64,000 nt of DNA, taken from positions 2,501-66,500 of the forward strand of contig JANQAI010000001.1 of the NCBI GenBank assembly GCA_024707145.1, in the 5' to 3' direction. The first letter of the stretch is position 1. The number at the start of each line of letters is the position of its first letter. A model generated the notes under the pieces. The model was not told the DNA's origin. It did no database searches and was given only the letters and a program-made list of their open reading frames with translations. This document shows positions 43,406 through 52,086 of this stretch, piece after piece. Position numbers and translations under genes: made by a program. This DNA comes from Magnetospirillum sp. (GTDB lineage: Bacteria; Pseudomonadota; Alphaproteobacteria; Rhodospirillales; Magnetospirillaceae).

Positions 43406-43436
43406 CCGTGGCCGGGCTTGACCCGGTCCTCCACGC
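43406..43436. repeat. half of a palindromic GGCCGGGCTTGACC-type repeat
   Basis: GGCCGGGCTTGACCCGG with flanks matches the left arm of the larger repeat at 48980-49098, with a few changes. It is a single arm downstream of the kinase gene. The surrounding 160-base gap has no gene. Confidence 0.6.
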
Positions 43437-43545
43437 GATCACGTTAATGAACAAAGCGCCGCGCTTCATTGGGGGAGGCCGGGCCGCAGGGCTTTGCCTT
43501 TGCTAGTCGCGAGGGCGAGCGAGGGGGCCGATGTGGAGCCAGCCC

Positions 43546-43896
43546 TTACACATTCATGATCTCCATCAGCGACGCCCGAATTTGTTGATCGGTATAGGGC
43601 TTGCGCAGCCATTGGGCGGCGGGGAAACGCGCGCTTAAATCATCGTCGACGTCATAGCCGGTGGCGAAGACGAAAGGGATGTGCCGGCGGTCCAATTCCA
43701 GCGCCACCGGTTCGGAAGGTTCCCCGCGCAGATTCAGATCGACGATGGCGACGTCCGGGGCCTCCCCATCACTCAAGAGGGAAAGGGCTGCCTCGACGGT
43801 GGCGGCGGGCCCCACAACCTCGCAGCCCATCGAGTCGAGTACGGCCTCCACGGCGGTTGCGACCAGGAATTCATCCTCGATGAGCAGAACGCGCAT
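43546..43896 (-). CDS. single-domain response regulator (CheY-like)
   Basis: A 116-aa receiver: MRVLLIEDEFLVATAVEAVL, phospho-Asp in VAIVDLNLRGEP, Thr in VFATGYD, Lys in LRKPYTDQQI. This type resembles receivers used with HWE/HisKA_2 kinases. It lies 24 bases downstream of the CheB-CheR-kinase gene on the same strand. Confidence 0.9.
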   Translation of the reverse strand: MRVLLIEDEFLVATAVEAVLDSMGCEVVGPAATVEAALSLLSDGEAPDVAIVDLNLRGEPSEPVALELDRRHIPFVFATGYDVDDDLSARFPAAQWLRKPYTDQQIRASLMEIMNV

Positions 43897-43920
43897 GCCT
43901 ATCTCCTTATGATGTCATGC

Positions 43921-46900
43921 TTAAGTGAGTTTCGGCGCCTGATGCCTGCCGCCGACTGCTTGAGACCAGGGCACGAGAATGCGGCAGCGCACGCCCTGCG
44001 GTTCGAAGCGAAGGTCGACCTCGCCATCGAGATCGTGGGCAATCCCCTTTTCCAGCAGGAAGCGGCCGAATCCGCGGCCGGGCGAAGCGGGGACCTCCGG
44101 TCCGTTCTGCTCCTTCCACTGAATTTCCAGCGCCGGGGATGGATTGCGCACCTGTGTCCACGTTATGTGGATGTCGCCTGACGGCACCGACAATGCCCCA
44201 TATTTGGCAGCGTTGGTGGCGAGTTCGTGCAACGCCATGCTCAGCGTCAGCGCCGCCTTGGGGGTGATGGTAATATCGTCGCCGGTGATCGAAATCCGGT
44301 CTTCGCCGGCATAGGCCTTCAGTACGTCCTGCACGATGGTCCGGAGCGGTACGGGCTCCCAATTACTTTCGGTCAGGCGGCCGTGGGTGGCGGCCAGCGC
44401 CTGGATGCGGCCGTCCAGCAACGCCTTGAACGTGTCGAAGTCTTCGGCGCGCCGTCCGGTATGGGTGACGATGGCGGTGACGGTGGCCATGGTGTTCTTG
44501 ACCCGGTGCTGCAACTCGCGCATCAGCAGCTCCTGGCGCCGCTGGTTCTCCTTGCGCTCGCGGATGTCGCGCGCCAGGATGACCACCAAACGTTGGCCGG
44601 GCGTATTGACCAGGGCCGCGCTCTCCTCGACCGGGACCTGCGTGCCGTCCTTGGCGCGGTAGGTCCGTTCGGCGACGACCGTTCCCTTGCGCAACAACTC
44701 GTCCAGCCAACCGGCAAGCTCTGCGGGAGCGACGAGATCGGCCAGCGTCAGACGCGCCAATTCGTCGGCATAGCCCAGCAGGCGGCGGGCGGCTGCGTTG
44801 GCCTCGAGAATCGTCCCGGCCTTGTTGGTTTCATCCAGCGGGAAAATCAGGACGGTATCATGGGCGCCCTGCAACACCGCCCGGTAGCGCGCCTCGCTTT
44901 GAGCCACCGAACGCTCCGCCAGCTTCAGCCGGGTGACGTCGACGAAGGTCAGCACGACTCCCTCGATGGCGTTTTCCACCGTGCGATAGGGAACGATGCG
45001 CATCAGCAGGTGCGGGCCCTCGCTGTCGTGGCCGATCTCGCGTTCCACCGGCATCAGCGCATGCACGACACCCGCCGCCGCCTCTTCCAGGCCATCCAAT
45101 GGGAACTTGGCGGCGAGATCGACCAGGGGTCGTCCCCGGTCGCTCTCAATCAGGCTGAATATCTTCTTGGCAGCCGGGGTGAAGTTCTTGATGCGCAGGT
45201 CGTTGCCCAGGAAGATGGTGGCGATCTGCGTGCTGTCGAACAGGTTCTGCAGGTCGCTGTTGGCGCGCGACAGCTCCTGCACCTTGTGGCGCAGTTCGGT
45301 GTTGACCGTCTCCAATTCCTCGTTGATGGATTGCAGTTCTTCCCGTGAGGATTCCAGCTCTTCGTTGGTGGATTGCAGTTCCTCGTTCATGGACATCATT
45401 TCCTCGTTCGAGGATTTCAGTTCCTCGTTCGAGGTTTCGAGTTCCTCGATGGTGGTGCGCAATCTTTCCTTGGTGAGTTGAAGATCGGTCTCCAATTCAT
45501 GGATGCGGCTATCCTCGCTTTCCGGGGGCTCGGCGCGAGCCTGGGCGTCACCGCCGATCTCGGCGCGAAGCGCGCCGATGTCCTGGAACACCACCATGTA
45601 GTGGCCGGTGCGCGAAACCGGATCGACCACCAGGTCGATGACTTGGCGGCCACCATTGACGCCGAATTCGATATTGGTCTGCACCACCCGCCGGCTTTCG
45701 CGCACGGCCTTGCGCAAGGCGACGCGGATGTCGTTGCGCAGCCCGGGCCTGGCCATGTTGACGACATTGAGGTTGGGAGTGCCGCCGGGCAGTTCGAGAT
45801 ACTTGCCGGTGCGGTTGGAGACCTGGACGATGTCGCCGTTCTCGGAGACCACCGCGAAAGCCGGAGCGTACCCATCGAGGATGAGCCGCTCGGCGAGACG
45901 CTGCTGTTCCTCCTTCTCATGCTCGCCGCCCCGGCGGGGCAGGGGACGCAGTTCCGGCTGAAAGGTTACGGGGCCGCCCAGAGGAAAGTGAAAATCGTGC
46001 GGGCTGGGCGTGTCGCGCCGGCTGAAGATGCGATTGGCCGGATCGATGGGCGAGAATAGGCGGCTGTGCTGGGAAATATTCTCGGACGGCCCGAGGAACA
46101 GGAAGCCGCCCGGACGCAGGGCGTAGTGGAAGATCGGGATCAGCTTGTCCTGCAGCGGGCCACCCAGATAGATCAGCAGGTTGCGGCAGGAAATAAGGTC
46201 CAGGCGGGTGAAGGGCGGGTCCTTGATGACACTGTGCACCGAGAAGATGCACATGTCGCGGATCTCTTTGTTGATGAGGTAGCCGCTATCGGTGGGGGTG
46301 AAGAACCGCTCCAGCCGGTCGGGCGTGACATCCTTGACGATGGTGTCGGGGTAGCGGCCGATACGGGCGATATCCAGCGCCTCCTCGTCGATATCCGAGG
46401 CGAAGATCTGTACCCGGGCTCCCAGACCGGCTTCCCTGATCCGTTCGGAAAGCAGAATGGCCAGACTGTAGGCCTCCTCGCCGGTGGAGCAGCCGGGCAC
46501 CCAGAGGCGGATCTGCGGATCGGGCCCCCGGCCATCGACGATCTTGGGAATGACGTCGCGCCCCAGGGCGGCGAAGGCATCCTGGTCGCGGAAGAACTGG
46601 GTCACATTGATCAGCAGATCGCGGAACAACTGGTGGACTTCGTCGTCGCCCTTGCGCAGCACACCGATGTATTCAGGAACCTCGGTCAGCTGTAGCACCT
46701 GCATGCGGCGCTGGATACGGCGGATCAGGGTATTCTTCTTATAGCGGCTGAAGTCGTGCCCGGTGCGCGTCTGGAGTATGGCGCAGATCTTGGTCAGGAA
46801 ATCGGCGGCATCGGTCAGCAGTCCCTCGGCCCCTTTGCGCGCCTCCAGATAGCCGAGATTGCGGAAATAGTCGATCAGGATGGCCGGCATCTGCTCGGGC

Positions 46901-47478
46901 GGCAGCACATAATCGCCCAGCCCCGTGGCGGTGGCGCTTTTCGGCATGCTGTCGAATTTGGCCGAGCCTTCAGCCTGGGCCATGGTCAGGCCGCCACTTT
47001 CCTTCACCGCCCGCAAGCCCATGGTTCCGTCGCTGCCGGTTCCCGACAGGATCACGCACGCGGCATTGTCACCCTGGTCCTGGGCCAATGACCGGAAGAA
47101 CAGATCGATAGGCGTCCGCTGCCCGCGCGGTTCCGACGGTTCGAGCAGCTTCAGCACGCCGTCTTCGATGATCATCCCCTTGTTGGGCGGAATCAGGTAG
47201 ACGTGATCCGCCTCCGGCCTGGTATTGCCGGTGACCTGCAGGACCGGCATGGCGGTGCAGCGGCCCAACAGGTCGGACAGCATGCTTTTATGGGTGGGGT
47301 CCAGGTGCTGGATCAGCACGAAGGCCATGCCCGAATGGGGAGGGGGGGCCCGCAGGAATGCCTCGAACGCTTCCAGCCCGCCCGCCGAGGCGCCCAGCCC
47401 GATGATCGGGCAAAGGGTGTCGTGTCGGCGCGTCCTACTGGAATCGGCGCCGCCGCTGTGTTCCTGCTCTCCGGTCAT
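43921..47478 (-). CDS. CheB-CheR-PAS-HWE histidine kinase hybrid
   Basis: About 1185 aa. A CheB methylesterase domain has Ser in LGASAGGLEAF, His in IQHLDPTHKS and Asp in SGTGSDGTMGL. A CheR methyltransferase domain has the SAM motif GCSTGEEAYSLA near residue 328. Then come a PAS-like domain, a long coiled coil of repeated NEEL units (residues ~660-745), two PAS domains, and an HWE/HisKA_2 kinase with ELQHRVKN near 988. It probably senses a signal through PAS and acts with the adjacent receiver, outside the main chemotaxis operon. The start at 47478 gives the conserved end; an upstream in-frame start at 47535 is possible. Confidence 0.9.
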   Translation of the reverse strand: MTGEQEHSGGADSSRTRRHDTLCPIIGLGASAGGLEAFEAFLRAPPPHSGMAFVLIQHLDPTHKSMLSDLLGRCTAMPVLQVTGNTRPEADHVYLIPPNKGMIIEDGVLKLLEPSEPRGQRTPIDLFFRSLAQDQGDNAACVILSGTGSDGTMGLRAVKESGGLTMAQAEGSAKFDSMPKSATATGLGDYVLPPEQMPAILIDYFRNLGYLEARKGAEGLLTDAADFLTKICAILQTRTGHDFSRYKKNTLIRRIQRRMQVLQLTEVPEYIGVLRKGDDEVHQLFRDLLINVTQFFRDQDAFAALGRDVIPKIVDGRGPDPQIRLWVPGCSTGEEAYSLAILLSERIREAGLGARVQIFASDIDEEALDIARIGRYPDTIVKDVTPDRLERFFTPTDSGYLINKEIRDMCIFSVHSVIKDPPFTRLDLISCRNLLIYLGGPLQDKLIPIFHYALRPGGFLFLGPSENISQHSRLFSPIDPANRIFSRRDTPSPHDFHFPLGGPVTFQPELRPLPRRGGEHEKEEQQRLAERLILDGYAPAFAVVSENGDIVQVSNRTGKYLELPGGTPNLNVVNMARPGLRNDIRVALRKAVRESRRVVQTNIEFGVNGGRQVIDLVVDPVSRTGHYMVVFQDIGALRAEIGGDAQARAEPPESEDSRIHELETDLQLTKERLRTTIEELETSNEELKSSNEEMMSMNEELQSTNEELESSREELQSINEELETVNTELRHKVQELSRANSDLQNLFDSTQIATIFLGNDLRIKNFTPAAKKIFSLIESDRGRPLVDLAAKFPLDGLEEAAAGVVHALMPVEREIGHDSEGPHLLMRIVPYRTVENAIEGVVLTFVDVTRLKLAERSVAQSEARYRAVLQGAHDTVLIFPLDETNKAGTILEANAAARRLLGYADELARLTLADLVAPAELAGWLDELLRKGTVVAERTYRAKDGTQVPVEESAALVNTPGQRLVVILARDIRERKENQRRQELLMRELQHRVKNTMATVTAIVTHTGRRAEDFDTFKALLDGRIQALAATHGRLTESNWEPVPLRTIVQDVLKAYAGEDRISITGDDITITPKAALTLSMALHELATNAAKYGALSVPSGDIHITWTQVRNPSPALEIQWKEQNGPEVPASPGRGFGRFLLEKGIAHDLDGEVDLRFEPQGVRCRILVPWSQAVGGRHQAPKLT

Positions 47479-47682
47479 AGGTCTATTCCTGTTTTCAAGG
47501 CGGAAGATGACACCTCGGACCAAGGTGCGCATCACGGAATGAAAGGACTATAGCGTCAGTCCAGGAAGCGCACTACTTTGGACAGCCTGCTCCGGCGACA
47601 GCGGCACTCCCCCTTTTTGTGCCTAGCCTGTGTCATTTTTGCCGCCACCTGTTCCTCAGGATACATTGGCGGAGCGGGAAGG

Positions 47683-48681
47683 ATGGGCGGGGACCTTGAA
47701 CGGTTGATCGTCGTGGGAGGTTCGGCTGGGGCCGTACCCGTTCTGCAGCGTGTGATCGAGACTCTGCCCGGCGACTTTCCCGCCGCCGTGTTGGCCGTCA
47801 TCCATCTATCCCCCACCGAGCCCAGCGGGCTCGCCGCGGCACTTGCACGGATTACGGGGAGGGATGTTCGATTCGCGCGCAATGGGCAGACCTTGGCCCC
47901 GGGGACTATCCTGCTGGCGCCGCCAAATTTTCACCTCCTGGTCAAGGATGGCGCCGTGGCGCTCAGTCGCGGCCCCAAGGAAAATCTGGCCCGGCCTGCG
48001 ATCGATCCGCTGTTCCGCACGGCCGCGGTATCGTGGGGGGCACGCACCATCGGGGTGGTGCTGTCCGGGCGGCTTGACGACGGTACCGCCGGACTTCGGG
48101 CCATCAAACGGGCTGGCGGGCTGGCGGTCGTCCAGGATCCGGCCGAGGCCGAGGCGGCCGACATGCCGCAGAGCGCCTTGGGCTTCTGCGACGTGGACCA
48201 CGTGACCGAATCCACCCAAATGGCGTCTCTTCTCGACCGCCTCGTAAAGCAGCCGCCTCCCCGGGCAAACCAGCCGCCGCCGGGCCAGGTACTGGAGAGT
48301 GCCATGGAGAGCGGGCTTTCCAGCATGGAAGGCGAAGACCGCATCGGCGAACGTTCGGTTCTGACCTGTCCGGAATGCGGTGGGACATTGTGGAGGATTC
48401 CCGACGGCGACATGCTGCGCTATCGCTGCCACACCGGCCATGCGCTGACGGCGGACAGCATGTCGGAAGCCTATGGCTCGGCGGTGGAAAAAGCATTGTG
48501 GTCGGCGGTCCGCACCCACCGGGAAAGGGTGGGATTGGCCCGCGACATGGTGGCCAAGGCGCTGATGCGCGGCCATCGCCAAAGCGCCGAGCTTTGGCAG
48601 CGGCGCGCCGAGGAGTGCGACCGTGAGGCCGACGTCATTCTGTCGCTGTTGCTGAGCGGTGAGGTGGAGAAATTGGACTGA
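47683..48681 (+). CDS. CheB-type methylesterase with a C-terminal Cys motif
   Basis: A 332-aa protein without an N-terminal receiver. Catalytic Ser is in VVGGSAGAVPVL, His in AVIHLSPTEP, and Asp in SGRLDDGTAGL. The C-terminal extension has CPECGGTLWRI and YRCHTGHALTADS, a putative zinc site often found in this subclass. It diverges from the CheB-CheR-kinase gene. An upstream in-frame start would add 35 unlikely residues. Confidence 0.88.
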   Translation: MGGDLERLIVVGGSAGAVPVLQRVIETLPGDFPAAVLAVIHLSPTEPSGLAAALARITGRDVRFARNGQTLAPGTILLAPPNFHLLVKDGAVALSRGPKENLARPAIDPLFRTAAVSWGARTIGVVLSGRLDDGTAGLRAIKRAGGLAVVQDPAEAEAADMPQSALGFCDVDHVTESTQMASLLDRLVKQPPPRANQPPPGQVLESAMESGLSSMEGEDRIGERSVLTCPECGGTLWRIPDGDMLRYRCHTGHALTADSMSEAYGSAVEKALWSAVRTHRERVGLARDMVAKALMRGHRQSAELWQRRAEECDREADVILSLLLSGEVEKLD

Positions 48682-48856
48682 AATGCATTCCTTCCGATGG
48701 CTGAGGCTGGACGCGGGAAAACCGTTCGAACGCGGCCGGCGCGAGGAGCATTTGGGAAACGCTTTGGAGCGAAGTGTCCATGGTTGCCCTTCGTGAGGTG
48801 GCAGCCGGGGATAGAAATTTGAGATGGCCGCGTGCCTCCGCAACCAAATGGGTGAA

Positions 48857-49160
48857 AGCCCCTGGCCCCAGGCCTAGCCATTCACCTAAGGTGTGGAAGG
48901 CGTCTCATGAAAATGAGGCGCCTTCTGCCGTTGAGGGGCTTCCATCTCCCGGTGAAATCACCGGGAGACATCTCAAAGCCGTCATGGCCGGGCTTGACCC
49001 GGCCATCCACGCGGCTCCGCGCTCCGCCCGAACATGTTTGGAAACAATCGCTTAGGCGGCACCAAGCGTGGATGCCCGGATCAAGTCCGAGCATGACGTG
49101 CTTCTGATGTTCAAATTTTCCCCACCTTAGGTGAATGGCTAGGACCCCAGGCCAGGGGGC
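48857..49160. repeat. structured inverted-repeat element (~300 bp) with nested hairpins
   Basis: Outer arms of about 45 bases, 48854-48898 and 49117-49164, are inverted copies sharing the 21-base core around CCTAGCCATTCACCTAAGG (one copy ends near 48893, the other begins near 49125). Inside are a 13-bp hairpin with one mismatch (48896-48925), a perfect 10-bp hairpin (48945-48954/48959-48968), and a palindromic repeat with 33-base arms (48980-49012/49066-49098). A T-rich tail follows the right arm. It looks like a MITE or a compound REP. Confidence 0.75.
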
Positions 49161-49509
49161 TTTTGCTTTTCATGCTCGGGAAGCGCTTGCCGGGCGCGGT
49201 GGGGCCAAGCGCCGAGGCCATCCGCTTCGGTAAACCGCGTGTGGACCCAGGGACGATCCCCCTCAAGCCGCAGGCCGCGTCTTCATCAGTGACCAACATC
49301 GCTACGACTGGCACCGGCACCGGTGGCTTAACCAACGTCAATGTCATGCGTTCGATGTGTGTCGCAATTAAGACTTAATCGCACATCGTCTGGGCGGTGA
49401 CGATCTTGTACGGGGTGCCGGGAATGGCGGGGGAGGAGGGCGTCATGAGCATCCCATCGGCTTTCCACCCCGGTGAAGCTGAAGCCGGAAGAGGAGGGGA
49501 ACGAAAGCA
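49161..49509. other. leader region before the binding-protein/receptor chimera
   Basis: No convincing gene. Frames here (for example a 60-70 residue one from about 49172 to 49378) lack recognisable features. A short frame at 49446-49514 (MSIPSAFHPGEAEAGRGGER...) has a good GGAGGA site and overlaps the next start, so a leader peptide is possible. The stretch 48682-48853 is likewise empty. Confidence 0.35.
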
Positions 49510-51318
49510 ATGACCAGATGCTCACGCCGCGCAGCGCTGGCCGGGTTCGCCGTCAGCCTGGCAATGCCGATCGTCGGACGGGCTTCGGCCTTGAGTGAAT
49601 TGACCCTGTGGGGGCCGCCGGCAGGCCCGTCGATCACGGTCGTCCATGCCATCGCCGCCGGCCTGCTCCGGGGCGTGGCGGAAAACGTTTCGTTCAAGAC
49701 GTGGCGTTCGCCCGATGAGTTGCGGGCAGGATTGACCTCCCGGACCATGGCCGTTTTTATCCTGCCGACCCAGACTGCGGCCAACCTGTTCAACCGGGGC
49801 CTCGGTGTCCGCCTGCTGAACGTGATGACCAATGGCTTGCTGCAGGTGGTCGCCAGTGATGAGGCACTCACCTCGATCTCGGCGCTGAAAGGGCGGCGCG
49901 TCGCCGTGCCTTACCGCAACGATACGCCCGAGGTGATCTTCCGCCGCCTTCTCGTCGCCCAGGGCATGGACCCCGAGCGCGATCTGACCCTCCAGTTCGT
50001 CGGCTCGCCCATGGAGGCGGTGCAGATGCTGGCGACCGGACGGGTGGAAGCGGCGCTGCTGCCGGAACCGACCGCGACCGCCGCGCTGATGAGCAGCGGC
50101 AAGATCACCAAGCCGCTGTACCGCACCATCGACGTCCAGCGTGCCTGGGGAGAGGCGACCGGCCTGGGGCCGGTGCTGCCGCAGGCCGGCATGGGAGTGA
50201 CCGAGGGCTTCCTGGCCGCGCATGGGCCGGCCGTCGAGGCGTTGCAGGCCGGGCTGGCCGCCGCCGCGGCTGCGGTCAACGCCGACCGCGAATACTACAT
50301 CAACCGGAACGGTTCCAAGGGGGCGCTGTTCGGCCGCAATGAACTGGATTCCTCGACCCTGGCGGTCAATGCCGGGTTCAACCTCCCGGTGGCGGAAAAG
50401 GTGGTGCTGTCGCCGGCGCTCACCATTGCCTATGCCACCCGCGACAACGACGACGTCTACGGTGCGGCCACCCGTCCCACCTATAACGTGATGACCGGGA
50501 ACGGCAGCCAGACCGCGCGCGATACCAGCTATTCGCGTGACTATACCGGCATTAGCCCCAGCCTGGGCCTGTCTTATCGCCCGGCCGAGAACCACATGCT
50601 GTTCGGCGCGGTCAGCCGTAGCTTCGAGCCGCCCACGCACGACGACCTGCTGGCCACCAATGGCGGCACGCCCAACAGCAGCCCCACCGGCTTCGTCACC
50701 CCCGACCTGGACGCCCAGACCGGCACCACGGTGGAAGCGGGCTGGCGCGGCGGTGCGGGCATCGTCAGCGTCGATGCCGTCACCTATTATTCGTGGCTGA
50801 AGAACGAGATCCTCAGCCTGCGCGACGCCACCGGCGTGTCGCTGGGGGCGATGAACGCCGACCGCACCCGTCATCTCGGCCTGGAACTGGGCGGCAACGT
50901 GCAGGCCACCGACAAGCTGGGGCTGCGGATGGCCTACACTTACCAGGACTTCCGCTTCCAGGACGACCCGGTGCGCGGCGACAACCGGCTGGCCGGCGCG
51001 CCCCGCCACCTGGTCAATGCGGTGGTGCGCTACGACCTGACGCCGGCCTGGATGGTGCAGACCGACGTCACCTGGTCGCCGACCAGGACGCCGGTGGACA
51101 ACATGAACACCCTGTACGCCGATCCTTACACCACGGTGGCGCTGCGTTCCTCGTACGCCCTGACCGAGCAGGTCAGCGTCTATGGCGAGGCCCGCAACAT
51201 CTTCGACGAGACCTATGCCGCGTCGACGCTGGTCGTCGACCAGGCCCAGGCCAACCAGGCCGCCTTCCTGCCGGCTGACGGCCGCGCCTTCTATGCCGGC
51301 GTGAAGGCGAAGTTCTAG
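49510..51318 (+). CDS. in-frame chimera: ABC substrate-binding protein N-part with TonB receptor C-part
   Basis: 602 aa in one frame. Residues 1 to about 260 are a NMT1/SsuA-type periplasmic binding protein: RRAALAGFAVSLAMPIVGRA (twin-Arg-like signal), LKGRRVAVPYRNDTPEVIF, VGSPMEAVQMLATGRVEAAL. Then, from about YYINRNGSKGALFG, the rest is the beta-barrel end of a TonB-dependent receptor: LGLSYRPAENHMLFGAVSRS, VRYDLTPAWMVQ, GEARNIFDETYAA, ending FYAGVKAKF. The receptor plug and the binding protein C-terminus are missing. It probably arose by deletion between two genes of one operon. It is unlikely to fold as one protein; a functional fusion is less likely. Confidence 0.85.
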   Translation: MTRCSRRAALAGFAVSLAMPIVGRASALSELTLWGPPAGPSITVVHAIAAGLLRGVAENVSFKTWRSPDELRAGLTSRTMAVFILPTQTAANLFNRGLGVRLLNVMTNGLLQVVASDEALTSISALKGRRVAVPYRNDTPEVIFRRLLVAQGMDPERDLTLQFVGSPMEAVQMLATGRVEAALLPEPTATAALMSSGKITKPLYRTIDVQRAWGEATGLGPVLPQAGMGVTEGFLAAHGPAVEALQAGLAAAAAAVNADREYYINRNGSKGALFGRNELDSSTLAVNAGFNLPVAEKVVLSPALTIAYATRDNDDVYGAATRPTYNVMTGNGSQTARDTSYSRDYTGISPSLGLSYRPAENHMLFGAVSRSFEPPTHDDLLATNGGTPNSSPTGFVTPDLDAQTGTTVEAGWRGGAGIVSVDAVTYYSWLKNEILSLRDATGVSLGAMNADRTRHLGLELGGNVQATDKLGLRMAYTYQDFRFQDDPVRGDNRLAGAPRHLVNAVVRYDLTPAWMVQTDVTWSPTRTPVDNMNTLYADPYTTVALRSSYALTEQVSVYGEARNIFDETYAASTLVVDQAQANQAAFLPADGRAFYAGVKAKF

Positions 51319-52086
51319 ATGGCGGCGGCGGAGGTCGGCCCATCCCTGTCGTTGCGCGGGGTTTCCCACGCCTATCTGGGACGGACGGTGGTGGACGGCG
51401 CCAACCTGACGGTGGCGGCCGGCGAGGTGGTCGCCCTCGTCGGTCCTTCCGGCTGCGGCAAGAGCACCCTGGCCCACATCGCCGCCGGGGTGATCGCGCC
51501 GTTGCGCGGGCGGGTGGAAAGAGGCTATCGCCGCCATGGCATGGTGTTCCAGGAACCGCGCCTGTTGCCGTGGGCGACGGCGCGCCACAACATCGCCTAT
51601 CCGCTGCGCATCGGCGGGATGAAACGGGGCGAACGGCACGAGCGGGTGACGGCGGCGGCGGCGCGGGTGGCGCTGGACGCGGCCGACCTGGGGAAGTATC
51701 CGGTCGAACTGTCCGGCGGCATGCGCCAGCGCGTCGCCATCGCCCGTGTCCTGGCGGTGGAGCCCGACTTCGTCTATTTCGACGAACCCTTCACCGCGCT
51801 GGACGTGGCGTTGAAGCGGCGCATGCAGGATCTGGTCATCGCCGCCGCCCGTGCCGCCCATTTCGGCGCGCTGTTCATCACCCATGACCTGATGGAGGCG
51901 GCGCGCATCGCCCACCGCGTCGCGGTGATGGACGTGCACGGCCGTGGCATCAGCGGTGAACGCGCCATTCCCGGCCAGCCTGGCCAACGCGACGATGGCG
52001 AGTTGTTCCGGGTGGTGACGGCGTTCCTCCGGGACGACGACCTGTTCCGCCACATCCATGACGTGGATGAAAGACGGCTGGCATGA
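51319..52086 (+). CDS. ABC transporter ATP-binding protein, NitT/TauT type
   Basis: A 255-aa ATPase. Walker [18 protein letters not shown]-loop MVFQEPRLLPWATARHNI, signature LSGGMRQRVAIARVL, Walker B DFVYFDEPFTALD and H-loop FITHDLMEA. It begins directly after the chimera stop codon and overlaps NnrS (ATGA). No permease gene is next to it, so the transporter is incomplete here. The substrate is unknown. Confidence 0.9.
   Translation: MAAAEVGPSLSLRGVSHAYLGRTVVDGANLTVAAGEVVALVGPSGCGKSTLAHIAAGVIAPLRGRVERGYRRHGMVFQEPRLLPWATARHNIAYPLRIGGMKRGERHERVTAAAARVALDAADLGKYPVELSGGMRQRVAIARVLAVEPDFVYFDEPFTALDVALKRRMQDLVIAAARAAHFGALFITHDLMEAARIAHRVAVMDVHGRGISGERAIPGQPGQRDDGELFRVVTAFLRDDDLFRHIHDVDERRLA

Noticed and set aside
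49380-49509. A cobalamin or other riboswitch before the receptor chimera
   Set aside because: TonB receptors often have one, but I could not find the B12-box or other conserved riboswitch cores.
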